Both the position numbers and the translations under genes were made by a program. A DNA stretch of 64,000 bases from Paratractidigestivibacter faecalis (GTDB taxonomy: Bacteria; Actinomycetota; Coriobacteriia; Coriobacteriales; Atopobiaceae): the NCBI RefSeq assembly GCF_003416765.1, contig NZ_QSNG01000001.1, positions 274,742-338,741 of the forward strand. The letters run 5' to 3'. Below the pieces are notes generated by a model. That model saw nothing but the letters and a program-made list of their open reading frames with translations. It ran no database searches and had not been told where the DNA came from. Position 1 is the stretch's first letter. Every line of letters starts with the position of its first letter. Shown here one piece after another: positions 40,726 through 48,485 of this stretch.

Positions 40726-41512
40726 GCTCTCGCACGTCACCAAGACGTTCAACAAGGGCACCGTCACCGAGAAGCGCGCCCTCACCGGCGTCGACCTCAC
40801 CCTGAACGACGGCGACTTCGTCACCGTCATCGGCGGCAACGGAGCCGGCAAGTCCACGCTGCTCAACATGATCGCCGGCGTCTACCCGCTGGACTCTGGC
40901 GTCATCGAGCTGGACGGCAAGGACATCTCGCGCCTCTCCGAGTCGCAGCGCGCCAAGTACCTGGGCCGCGTCTTCCAGGACCCCATGCGCGGCACCGCCG
41001 CAGACATGCAGATCGTGGAGAACCTCGCCCTGGCCCGTCGCCGCGGCAAGCGCCGCGGCCTCGCCTGGGGCGTCACCAAGGACGAGAGGGCCGAGTACCC
41101 CGAGCTTCTCGCCCGCCTTGGCCTGGGGCTGGAGAGCCGCTTGGACGCAAAGGTCGGCCTGCTCTCCGGCGGCCAGCGCCAGGCCCTGACGCTGCTCATG
41201 GCCACCCTCACCGAGCCCAAGCTGCTGCTCCTCGACGAGCACACGGCGGCCCTGGACCCCAAGACCGCGGCCAAGGTGCTCGAGCTCACCGAGGAGATCA
41301 TCTCCGAGCGCAAGCTCACCGCCCTCATGGTCACGCACAACATGACCGACGCCATCCGCCTGGGCAACCGCCTCATCATGATGGCGGACGGCCGCGTCAT
41401 CTACGACGTCTCCGGCGACGAGAAGAAGTCCCTCACCGTGTCCGACCTTCTCCGCAAGTTCGAGGAGGTCAACGGCTCGGCCCTGGACAACGACAGGATG
41501 CTGCTGGGCTAG
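40718..41512 (+). CDS. ABC ATPase (TrpZ-like)
   Basis: A 264-residue nucleotide-binding subunit: Walker A GGNGAGKST, Q-loop VFQDPMRGTA, signature LSGGQRQALTL, Walker B LLLLDEHTAALD, switch VTHNMTDAI. ATG 40718 sits nine bases after AGGGGAG; ATG 40709 in the same frame is too close to that site. It ends the operon before a perfect terminator. Confidence 0.92.
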   Translation: MLRLSHVTKTFNKGTVTEKRALTGVDLTLNDGDFVTVIGGNGAGKSTLLNMIAGVYPLDSGVIELDGKDISRLSESQRAKYLGRVFQDPMRGTAADMQIVENLALARRRGKRRGLAWGVTKDERAEYPELLARLGLGLESRLDAKVGLLSGGQRQALTLLMATLTEPKLLLLDEHTAALDPKTAAKVLELTEEIISERKLTALMVTHNMTDAIRLGNRLIMMADGRVIYDVSGDEKKSLTVSDLLRKFEEVNGSALDNDRMLLG

Positions 41513-41540
41513 GACGGTGCAGACAACCTGACGGCCCTTG

Positions 41541-41573
41541 GAGGCCCCACGTCCGCAACGGACGTGGGGCCTC
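41541..41573 (+). terminator. Terminator of the TrpX-type ABC operon
   Basis: GAGGCCCCACGTCC (41541-41554) pairs perfectly with 41560-41573 around GCAAC. The next base begins the 19-bp repeat array of the second ATPase. Confidence 0.9.
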
Positions 41574-41630
41574 TGCTTATCTTGCTAACCTTTGCTTATC
41601 TTGCTAATCTTTGCTAATCTTGCTAAACCT
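41574..41630 (+). repeat. Three 19-bp direct repeats before the second ATPase gene
   Basis: Units begin at 41574, 41593 and 41612, exactly 19 bases apart (TGCTTATCTTGCTAACCTT, TGCTTATCTTGCTAATCTT, then TGCTAATCTTGCTAAACCT). Each is itself two TGCTWA half-sites, alternately 9 and 10 bases apart, giving six half-sites. The array lies 41 bases before the ATPase start. A small CCTCA AAA TGAGG palindrome follows (41628-41640). The geometry copies that at 4403-4459, while the base sequence differs. Confidence 0.9.
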
Positions 41631-41671
41631 CAAAATGAGGATGCGTTGCGAAAGGCGTTGGGGGAGGTCTG

Positions 41672-42754
41672 ATGCGAGAGATCAATCCGTTTAAGCCAAC
41701 GGCTGGAATGAACCCGCCCGAGCTCATTGGCCGTGACATGGTTCTCGGCGACTTCAGGGATGCGTTGGACAATGGACCGGGTGCCCCAGATCGCCTCATG
41801 CGCATTTCGGGCGTCCGAGGGGTGGGCAAGACCGTTCTTCTCAATGCGCTTGGAGACGTCGCCCGCTCTCGCGGCTTTCAGGTTGTTGACGTTGCCGCCA
41901 ATGCTGGGTTCTGCGACCGCATTCTCGGTGCGCTCACGAGGCGGCGCGAGGTCAGCGGGCTTACCGTTTCTCCTTCGATGTTTGGGATGAGCCTTGGGTC
42001 AATCGAGGTTTCAAGGTCCGCGACCCAGCTTGGCGAAGCCATGTTCGAGGCCTCAAGAAGTCACGGCCTTCTCATCACCGTCGATGAAATCCAGGACGCC
42101 TCGCTTGCAGAGATGCGAGAGCTAGGCAATGAGATACAGCTTCTTATTCGACAAGGCGCAAATGTGGCCTTTGCCTTCGCGGGACTGCCAGCTTCCATAG
42201 ATGGCGTCGTTGTTGATGAGACGCTGACGTTCCTGCAGCGCGCGAAGCACGTGGAGCTGACGCGCCTCTCTGACTACGAGGTCGGCGATTCCTTTGAGGA
42301 GACAATGGCGAAGGGCAACCGCACAATTGGCGACGAGGCCGCGCAGCTGCTGGTGAGTGCTGCTGCCGGTTACCCCTTTATGGTGCAGCTTGTTGGTTAT
42401 TATGCTTGGCAGGCGTCAAGCCGTCGGGACTCAAGCGAGGTCACTCTTGAGGACGCCAAGAGGGGCGTTGAGATTGCACGGAAGAGTTTCGACAATATGG
42501 TCATTGCTCCTGCTCTCAGAAGGGTTTCGCAGAGACAGCTCGAGTACCTCGTTGCCATGGCCAGGTGCGGGGAGGGGCCCGTGGCATCGGGTGCCGTTGC
42601 GAAGCGTCTTGGTGTCGAGCCGAGTGGCGTGAGCTCCTACCGCAAGCGTCTAATCGATGCGGCCATCGTAGAGTCCCCGGAATACGGACTTGTGAACTTC
42701 GCCATTCCCTATATGCGCGAATATCTTCTCGCCCATATGGCCGAGCGGGAGTAG
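41672..42754 (+). CDS. AAA+ ATPase with C-terminal winged helix, paralogue of 4495-5592
   Basis: A 360-residue protein with the same plan as the gene at 4495: N-terminal INPFKPTAGMNPPELIGRD, Walker A GVRGVGKTVLL, Walker B LLITVDEIQD, sensor-1-like AFAFAGLPAS, helical lid with GYPFMVQLVGYYAWQAS and C-terminal winged helix GAVAKRLGVEPSGVSSYRKR then PEYGLVNFAIPYMREYL. Identity with the first copy is clearly limited but runs the full length. Start ATG 41672 with GGGGGAGG. It is monocistronic, of lower GC than its neighbours, and has no partner gene. Related to orphan archaeal-type or Orc1/Cdc6-like ATPases; function unknown. Confidence 0.8.
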   Translation: MREINPFKPTAGMNPPELIGRDMVLGDFRDALDNGPGAPDRLMRISGVRGVGKTVLLNALGDVARSRGFQVVDVAANAGFCDRILGALTRRREVSGLTVSPSMFGMSLGSIEVSRSATQLGEAMFEASRSHGLLITVDEIQDASLAEMRELGNEIQLLIRQGANVAFAFAGLPASIDGVVVDETLTFLQRAKHVELTRLSDYEVGDSFEETMAKGNRTIGDEAAQLLVSAAAGYPFMVQLVGYYAWQASSRRDSSEVTLEDAKRGVEIARKSFDNMVIAPALRRVSQRQLEYLVAMARCGEGPVASGAVAKRLGVEPSGVSSYRKRLIDAAIVESPEYGLVNFAIPYMREYLLAHMAERE

Positions 42755-42855
42755 ATCCGTAAGTCCCCGGTGAATCTGCTGATTCGTGCTGCGGTGTCGT
42801 GCGCACCCTGCTAGACTGTCGCGCGGACAAACGCCAAGACGCAGGGGAGAAGAGC

Positions 42856-43872
42856 GTGGCCACACAGACGGCGACGGCCGAGCACGAGCAGATGCCCATC
42901 CAGGAGATTGCGCCCGACAGCTACCGGGTTGCCTACGAGGGAGACCCGCTGGCCCCCGTCTGCGAGGACCAGACCGAGGAAGAGGCCCGCCGCAGCGACG
43001 AGGTGGCCGAGCACCGCACGGAGGGCTACGGCAAGGTCGCCTTCTTCCTCATGCTCAACGTCGGCCTCATCCTCACGGCCGTGGCCATGGTGCTCTTCAA
43101 GACGCCCAACCACCTGGCCTTTGGCGGCACCACGGGCGTGGCCATTGTCCTGGGAGCGCTCTTTCCGCAGCTTCCGGTTTCATCGTTTATGTGGGTGCTC
43201 AACGTGGCGCTCGTCATCCTGGGCTTTGTGCTCCTTGATCGCAAGGCCATGATCTGGAGCTCGTTTGCCTCCATCGCGCTCTCCGCGTACGTCTCGCTCT
43301 TCGAGTGGATCTTCCCGGTGACGCAGTCCATCACGGGAGACCTCACCTTGGACGTCTGCTTTGCCGTGCTTCTCCCCGCGCTGGGAAGCGCCCTTGTCTT
43401 TGACATCGGTGCGTCCACGGGCGGCACCGACATCCTGGCCATGATCTTGCGCAAGCGCACGGACGTGGAGATTGGCAAGGCCCTGTTTGCCGTGGACATT
43501 GCCATCGTGTGTGCCGCGGCGGTCATCTACGGCCCGCGCACCGGGCTGTGGTGCATCCTGGGCCTGGTGGCCAAGACCTTTGTGGTGGACACGGCCATCG
43601 AGTCTATCCGCCAGCGCAAGGTCTGTCAGGTCATCTGCAAGTACCCGCATGAGGTGGAGGAGTTCATCGTCCGCAAGCTCGGCCGCACCGCCACGGTGCA
43701 GACCGGCTGGGGCGCCTACTCCGGCCGCCGCGTCATCATCCTGACCACGGTGCTCACCCGCCGAGAGGCCATGGAGCTGCGCCTCTACGTGCGCGGCATC
43801 GACCGCGGCGCCTTCATCACCATCACCAGCAGCTCCGAGATCATCGGCCGAGGTTTCCGCGGCATCAACTAG
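42856..43872 (+). CDS. YitT-family membrane protein (DUF161/DUF2179)
   Basis: A 338-residue protein: a cytoplasmic acidic N-terminus of about 60 residues, five to six transmembrane helices (VGLILTAVAMVLF, FGGTTGVAIVLG, MWVLNVALVILGFVLL, GASTGGTDILAMIL) and a C-terminal soluble DUF2179 domain (EVEEFIVRKLGRTATVQTGWGAYSG, SSEIIGRGF). GTG 42856 follows AGGGGAG; the in-frame ATG at 42799 lacks a site. The family is widespread, with poorly defined function. Confidence 0.85.
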   Translation: MATQTATAEHEQMPIQEIAPDSYRVAYEGDPLAPVCEDQTEEEARRSDEVAEHRTEGYGKVAFFLMLNVGLILTAVAMVLFKTPNHLAFGGTTGVAIVLGALFPQLPVSSFMWVLNVALVILGFVLLDRKAMIWSSFASIALSAYVSLFEWIFPVTQSITGDLTLDVCFAVLLPALGSALVFDIGASTGGTDILAMILRKRTDVEIGKALFAVDIAIVCAAAVIYGPRTGLWCILGLVAKTFVVDTAIESIRQRKVCQVICKYPHEVEEFIVRKLGRTATVQTGWGAYSGRRVIILTTVLTRREAMELRLYVRGIDRGAFITITSSSEIIGRGFRGIN

Positions 43873-43997
43873 CGGCCCCTCGCAATTTGCGGGCGGGGAT
43901 GTTTCCGTCGTGGGGCGGCTCGGTGGCAGGTGGCGAGCGCGGGCTATGCTGGTCTGAACGCCAGCCCACATCCCGCGAACAGCCAAAGGAGAAGTGC

Positions 43998-45161
43998 ATG
44001 CGCCGCATCAAGACCATCGATGACATCACCAAGGACGGCCAGGTAGAGTTCGGCGAGGGGTACCAGATTGTGTCCGAGGTCTCCGAGGCCGACGCCATCC
44101 TGATGCGCTCCACCGACCTCCACGGCTACGAGCTGCCGCCCTCCATCCGTGCCATCGCCCGCTGCGGCGCCGGCGTCAACAACATCCCGGTGGAGGAGTA
44201 CGCGCGCCAGGGCGTCGTGGTCTTCAACTCCCCGGGCGCCAACGCCAACGCGGTCAAGGAGATCGTCATCGCGATGCTCATCCTCTCCAGCCGCGGCGTG
44301 GTGCAGTCCATGGAGTGGGTGCGTGCCCACGCGGACGACCCGGACATCCTCGTCGACGCCGAGAAGGCCAAGAAGGCCTTCGTCGGCCACGAGCTCAAGG
44401 GCAAGCGCATTGGCGTGGTGGGCCTGGGAAACGTCGGCTCCAAGGTGGCGAACGCCTGCGTCGATTTGGGCATGGACGTCTTTGGCTATGACCCGTTCAT
44501 CTCCGTCGAGCACGCCTGGGCGCTCTCCCAGAGTGTGCAGCGCGTGGGCACCCTCGAGGACCTCTGCCGCAACTGCGACTACCTGACCCTGCACGTGCCC
44601 TCCAAGCCCGACACCATGGGCATGATTGGCGCTGACCAGCTGGGGCTCCTCAAGCCGGGCGCGGTTCTCATCAACTTCGCGCGCGAGACCATCATCGACG
44701 AGGACGCCGTCGACGCGGCGCTGCGCGGCGGCCGCCTCTCCTGGTTCTCGTGCGACTTTGCCACGCCCAAGACCGTGCGCATGCCCAACACCTTCATCAC
44801 CACGCACTCCGGCGCCGGCACCGGCGAGGCCGAGGCCAACTGCGCCGACATGGCGATCTCCGAGCTCAAGGACTACCTGGAGAACGGCAACATCGCCAAC
44901 TCCGTCAACTACCCGTCCTGCTCCATGGGCAAGGCCCGCGCGGCCAGTCGCATTGCGTGCCTCCACGCCAACGTGCCCAACATGATCGGCCAGATCACGG
45001 CCGTCCTGGCGCACGACAACGCCAACGTGCAGCGCATGGTCAACGAGTCTGCCGGCGAGAACGCCTACACCATGTTCGACACCGACGAGCATCTGGAGTC
45101 CAAGACCATCGAGGCCTTGAAGGAGATTCCGGCCGTCTACCGCGTCCGCGTGATCAAGTAG
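43998..45161 (+). CDS. serA: D-3-phosphoglycerate dehydrogenase
   Basis: A 387-residue 2-hydroxyacid dehydrogenase with a C-terminal ACT domain, first step of serine synthesis from 3-phosphoglycerate. Motifs: AIARCGAGVNNIPV (substrate Arg), Rossmann GVVGLGNVGSKVA, LHVPSKPDTMGMI, INFARETIIDE, and the catalytic His region FITTHSGAGTGEAE. The ACT part is HANVPNMIGQITAVLAHDN. Start ATG 43998 with AAAGGAGAAG. Three hairpins in a row follow. Confidence 0.92.
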   Translation: MRRIKTIDDITKDGQVEFGEGYQIVSEVSEADAILMRSTDLHGYELPPSIRAIARCGAGVNNIPVEEYARQGVVVFNSPGANANAVKEIVIAMLILSSRGVVQSMEWVRAHADDPDILVDAEKAKKAFVGHELKGKRIGVVGLGNVGSKVANACVDLGMDVFGYDPFISVEHAWALSQSVQRVGTLEDLCRNCDYLTLHVPSKPDTMGMIGADQLGLLKPGAVLINFARETIIDEDAVDAALRGGRLSWFSCDFATPKTVRMPNTFITTHSGAGTGEAEANCADMAISELKDYLENGNIANSVNYPSCSMGKARAASRIACLHANVPNMIGQITAVLAHDNANVQRMVNESAGENAYTMFDTDEHLESKTIEALKEIPAVYRVRVIK

Positions 45162-45217
45162 GCGAGAAAACCGACCTGGGTATGCGTCGACCAATACCCA
45201 AGTCGGTTTTTCTCGCC
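45161..45217. terminator. Long hairpin after serA
   Basis: 45161-45183 and 45194-45217 pair over 23 positions with one mismatch and one extra T, centred on TGCGTCGACC. It begins at the last base of the serA stop codon. The outer stem is GGCGAGAAAA/TTTTTCTCGCC; the inner part is CCGACCTGGGTAT. Confidence 0.85.
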
Positions 45218-45230
45218 AAGAGACGATTAA

Positions 45231-45270
45231 TGCCGACCTGGGCGTCCTTTCGGGAACACCCAGGTCGGTA
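45231..45270 (+). terminator. Second hairpin with the same CCGACCTGGG core
   Basis: 45231-45245 pairs with 45256-45270 with two mismatches, followed by TTT. The stem repeats the CCGACCTGGG core of the hairpin 50 bases upstream, as if duplicated. Confidence 0.75.
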
Positions 45271-45278
45271 TTTCTGAC

Positions 45279-45313
45279 AAATGAGACAAAGGGACTGTCC
45301 CTTTGTCTCATTT
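45279..45313. repeat. 17-bp-arm palindrome, GGGAC/GTCCC family
   Basis: 45279-45295 and 45297-45313 are perfect complements around one T. The right arm overlaps the stop codon of the minus-strand gene at 45308. The core AAAGGGAC-T-GTCCCTTT equals that at 18168-18196, and the flanks match 56472-56488. Confidence 0.85.
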
Positions 45314-45661
45314 CCTCCTGAAGAGCCCGCCGCCGAGGAGCTTGGCGGTGACGGCGCCCATGTCGAGCTTGGTCATGTCAACGTTGCAGGCGGAGGCCAC
45401 GCTCGCAAGCCGCACGAGGTCGAGCTTTGCCACGTCGATCTGACTGAGGTCGAGCTTGCCCAGGTCAACGCAGGAGAGGTCGAGCCTGAGGTCTGCCGCC
45501 AGCGCGAGGGCCTCCTGGACAACCTCGGTGAGGTCAAAGCCCTCCGCGGCACCGGTCACGCGCGCGACGGCGGCGCGCGGGTCTGCAATGAGCTGCTGGG
45601 CCACCTCGGGGGCCGCCTTCACGGCCTCCACGATCTTCTCGGCAATATCCTTGCTGGTCAC
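45308..45661 (-). CDS. Small helical protein with LDL-repeat segment
   Basis: A 117-residue protein of no recognised family. The N-terminal half is helical (DIAEKIVEAVKAAPEVAQQLIADP); the middle carries short leucine/aspartate repeats (LDLSCVDLGKLDLSQIDVAKLDL) suggesting a small coil or amphipathic helix; it ends GGGLFRRK. Start GTG 45661 with AGGGAGG. It follows the YheO-type regulator by 12 bases and is probably co-transcribed with it. Confidence 0.6.
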   Translation of the reverse strand: MTSKDIAEKIVEAVKAAPEVAQQLIADPRAAVARVTGAAEGFDLTEVVQEALALAADLRLDLSCVDLGKLDLSQIDVAKLDLVRLASVASACNVDMTKLDMGAVTAKLLGGGLFRRK

Positions 45662-45673
45662 GTGGTCCTCCCT

Positions 45674-46333
45674 CTACTCGGCGGAGGCGGCAGAGGCGCT
45701 CTTTGCCTCGTCGAGGTAGTTGTAGAGCGTGTACTTGGAGATGCCGAAGTACTTGCACACCTTGGGGCCGCTCTTGGTGATGAGGAAGGCGCCCGTGTCG
45801 TTGAGGTAGCGGATGGCGCGGACCTTGTCGTCCTTGGTCATGAGAGTGACCGGGGTGCCCACCAGCTGCACGCTCTGCTCGATGAGGTCGTCCAGCAGGT
45901 CGGCCACGTTGCGCACGATGGGCTCGGGCTCCTTGGGGGCGTCGGCCTCAGTGCCGCAGATCCAGTTGATGGTGCTCTGCGCCGCGCGCAGCACGGTGAT
46001 GTCAAAGTTGATGGCAAAGATGCCGATGACGCGGCCGCCGTCGTCGCGGATGAAGACCGTTGAGGACTTCAGGATCTTGCCCGTGGCCGTCTTGGTGAGG
46101 TAGGAGAGGCGGTCCTCCAGCTTGTGGGGGCCGGCGTGCAGCGCCTCAAGCACCACGTGGCTGGGGCCGTCGCCGAGCTTGCGGCCGGTGACGTGGCCAT
46201 TCTCTATGGCCACGATGGAGTGGTCCGGGTCTGCGGACTGAAGGTCGTGCACCACGACCTCGCAGCCGTCGCCAAACTGGAGGGCGATGGCGTGCGCCAG
46301 GCGCTTGTAGAAGTCGAGCTGGGATTCCTGCAT
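45674..46333 (-). CDS. YheO-type transcriptional regulator (PAS_6 + HTH_22)
   Basis: A 219-residue regulator. The N-terminal PAS-like YheO domain spans about residues 1-125 (CEVVVHDLQSADPDHSIVAIENGHVTGR, LKSSTVFIRDDGGRVIGIFAINFDI), and a C-terminal HTH_22 domain about 150-210 (AIRYLNDTGAFLITKSGPKVCKYFGISKYTLYNYLDE). The family senses small molecules and often adjoins transport or catabolic genes. It is divergent from the purine permease, with a 474-base control region between, so it is the likely regulator of that cluster (inference). Confidence 0.88.
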   Translation of the reverse strand: MQESQLDFYKRLAHAIALQFGDGCEVVVHDLQSADPDHSIVAIENGHVTGRKLGDGPSHVVLEALHAGPHKLEDRLSYLTKTATGKILKSSTVFIRDDGGRVIGIFAINFDITVLRAAQSTINWICGTEADAPKEPEPIVRNVADLLDDLIEQSVQLVGTPVTLMTKDDKVRAIRYLNDTGAFLITKSGPKVCKYFGISKYTLYNYLDEAKSASAASAE

Positions 46334-46446
46334 GCGTCACCCCGTGGTCCGTGGTCGTCAGAATCTTTGTTTGCGCCAGCGAGAAACGCACGCGGCGCGG
46401 TTCTTAAAGATACCCCAACAACCTGCTCGTAAGTCAGACTTGTGTA

Positions 46447-46463
46447 ACAAACCAAATGTTTGT
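46447..46463. promoter_or_regulatory. Inverted repeat ACAAAC-N5-GTTTGT
   Basis: A perfect 6-5-6 palindrome lies 114 bases upstream of the YheO-type gene. A second 6-5-6 palindrome, TGTTTT-N5-AAAACA, lies at 46635-46651 nearer to the permease gene. Both are candidate operators in the divergent region. Confidence 0.45.
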
Positions 46464-46559
46464 AATGCGATCGTCTCACGGCAGGACAACGTCCATGCCC
46501 GACCCCGCGGCCCCTGGTCTTCTCGCCTTGTGACCACTCGCGGCGCGAGAACGCCGTGC

Positions 46560-46619
46560 CATCTACCGTTCGCCGAATACCACAACTGCCGCCAGAGCGT
46601 TGTCCGCCGAGATAAACGC
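46560..46619 (+). promoter_or_regulatory. Conserved block shared with the nucleoside ABC promoter
   Basis: CATCTACCGTTCGCCG (46560-46575) is identical at 56563-56578; AGCGTTG (46596-46602) and CCGAGATAAACGC (46607-46619) have near-identical counterparts at 56595 and 56609. TGGTCTTCTCGCC about 45 bases upstream is also shared. A TACAAT (-10-like) lies at 46628-46633. No gene is in 46334-46807. Confidence 0.65.
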
Positions 46620-46807
46620 GCAGTTATTACAATCTGTTTTCAATCAAAACAATTTGTTAGACCGACGTTTCGCTGACCGTCTGCCGGTTTCGCTTCGCGC
46701 GCGTGTCGGGGAGAATGTGACCAACGTTGCTGGACGCCGCGAGGGGCGCGCCCGGCACAGAAGGGCCCTGCGTCTGAGAGGCCTAATGAGGAGAGAGAAG
46801 GATCTGC

Positions 46808-48388
46808 ATGAGTGAGTCAGCCCAGACCACCGTCGAGAAGGAGCAGGCTGAGTCCCCGCTGCTGTTCCAGCGCGAGGGTGTCCCGTCCCTGAAGGACCTC
46901 CTGCCGTGCTCCCTGCAGCACGTCCTGGCATGCTTTGCCGGCGCCATCGCCCCGGCGATGATGATTGCCAGCACCTGCCACTTCACCGAGGCCCAGGAGA
47001 CCGCCATCATCCAGGTGGCCCTCATCCTGACGGCCTTGGACACGCTCCTCCAGCAGTTCCCGCTCTTCGGGCGCATCGGCTCCAACCTGCCCATCCTGAC
47101 GGGCGTCTCGTTTGCCTTCCTGCCGGCCTTCCAGGCCATCGGCTTCGAGTTCGGCTTTGGCACGCTGCTTGGCGCCGAGCTCGTGGGCGGCGTGGTAGCC
47201 ATCCTCTTCGGCGTCTTCTTCAAGAACGTTCGCAAGCTCTTCCCGCCGCTGGTCACCGGCACCGTCATCTTCACCATCGGCGTCTCGCTCTACCCGACGG
47301 CCATCAAGTACATGGCCGGCGGCGTGGGCTCCCCGATCTTCGGCTCCTTCCAGAGCTGGTTCGTGGGCCTGGTGACCTTCGCCATCGTCTTCGGCCTCTC
47401 CAACTTTGGCAAGGGCGTCATCAAGCTCGGCGCCATCTTCTTTGGCATGATCGCCGGCTGCCTCATCTCCATCCCGCTTGGCATGGTGGACCCCTCCGGC
47501 GTCGCTAACGCCGCCTGGTTTGCCCTGCCGCAGTTCATGCCCTTCAAGATCGAGTTCAACGGCGCCGCGTGCCTGACCATCGCCGTCGTCTACATCATGG
47601 CCAACGTCCAGCTCATCGGTGACCTCTCCGCCGCCACCCTGGGCTCCATGGACCGCCTGCCCGAGGAGAAGGAGCTCTCCGGCGCCCTTATGGCCCAGGG
47701 CACCGTCTCCATCGTGTCCTCGCTCTTCGGCGGCATGCCCACCTCCGCCTTCGGCCAGAACGTGGGCATCATCGTCTCCAACAAGGTCATCAACAAGTTC
47801 GTCTTCGTCTTCGCGGCGGCCATCTTTGCCGTGGCCGGCTTCGTGCCCAAGCTCGCGAGCGTCCTGACCATGATCCCGCAGCCGGTCATCGGCGGCGCCA
47901 CCATCTCGGTCTTTGGCACCATCACCCTGAACGGCATCCGCATGCTCGTCCGCGACGGCCTGACCCCGCGCTCCTGCACGGTCTTCGGCGTCTCCGTGGC
48001 CTTCGGCCTGGGCATCTCCCAGGTGTCCGGGTGCCTGTCCGGCGCCGGCATGCCCGACTGGATCTCCACCATCTTCGCCACCTCCGCCATCACGCCCTGC
48101 GCCGTCATGGCCATCATCCTGAACAACGTCCTGCCCCCGGAGGAGGTGCCCCTGCCCAGCGACACCAACGCCCCCAACGACCTGCGCGTCGAGGCTGCGG
48201 CCGTCGTGGACGCAAACGCCTCCGACGTGGACACCCTCGAGGCTGTCACCCGCTCCGACGAGGAGGTCGGCGAGGTGGGCGTCATGTTCGACGCCGCCGA
48301 GCGCATGGCCACCTTCGAGGAGAAGGGCAAGGAGGGCAATGGGGGCGAGAAGGACTTCTCGCCTGCGGAGTCCCGGGACAAGAACTAG
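46808..48388 (+). CDS. NCS2-family purine/xanthine permease
   Basis: A 526-residue nucleobase transporter with about 12-14 helices. Motifs: SLQHVLACFAGAIAPAMMIA, FGRIGSNLPILTGVSFAFLPA (segment 3 serine/glycine region), the NCS2 signature GGMPTSAFGQNVGIIVSNKV, and TMIPQPVIGGATI. The 85-residue C-terminal tail is acidic and cytosolic. It heads the purine cluster and probably imports xanthine or urate (substrate inferred). A 97-base gap separates it from ssnA. Confidence 0.92.
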   Translation: MSESAQTTVEKEQAESPLLFQREGVPSLKDLLPCSLQHVLACFAGAIAPAMMIASTCHFTEAQETAIIQVALILTALDTLLQQFPLFGRIGSNLPILTGVSFAFLPAFQAIGFEFGFGTLLGAELVGGVVAILFGVFFKNVRKLFPPLVTGTVIFTIGVSLYPTAIKYMAGGVGSPIFGSFQSWFVGLVTFAIVFGLSNFGKGVIKLGAIFFGMIAGCLISIPLGMVDPSGVANAAWFALPQFMPFKIEFNGAACLTIAVVYIMANVQLIGDLSAATLGSMDRLPEEKELSGALMAQGTVSIVSSLFGGMPTSAFGQNVGIIVSNKVINKFVFVFAAAIFAVAGFVPKLASVLTMIPQPVIGGATISVFGTITLNGIRMLVRDGLTPRSCTVFGVSVAFGLGISQVSGCLSGAGMPDWISTIFATSAITPCAVMAIILNNVLPPEEVPLPSDTNAPNDLRVEAAAVVDANASDVDTLEAVTRSDEEVGEVGVMFDAAERMATFEEKGKEGNGGEKDFSPAESRDKN

Positions 48389-48485
48389 GCTTTAGGGGAG
48401 GGGAGCCGCTTGCCCCCTTCCGACCATCGGTTGCATCACGGGCCCCATGGGTACCGCGGCACCCCAACAAGAGATTGGAGTCAAG

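Noticed and set aside
37105-40869. 1254-codon minus-strand frame over gatB and the ABC genes
   Set aside because: Val/Gly/His/Leu-rich antisense shadow without any motif.
46560-46640. Canonical purine riboswitch
   Set aside because: TCTACCG is present, but the two loop-loop hairpins, the ATATGG segment and the GACTAY segment are not; kept only as an unclassified conserved block.
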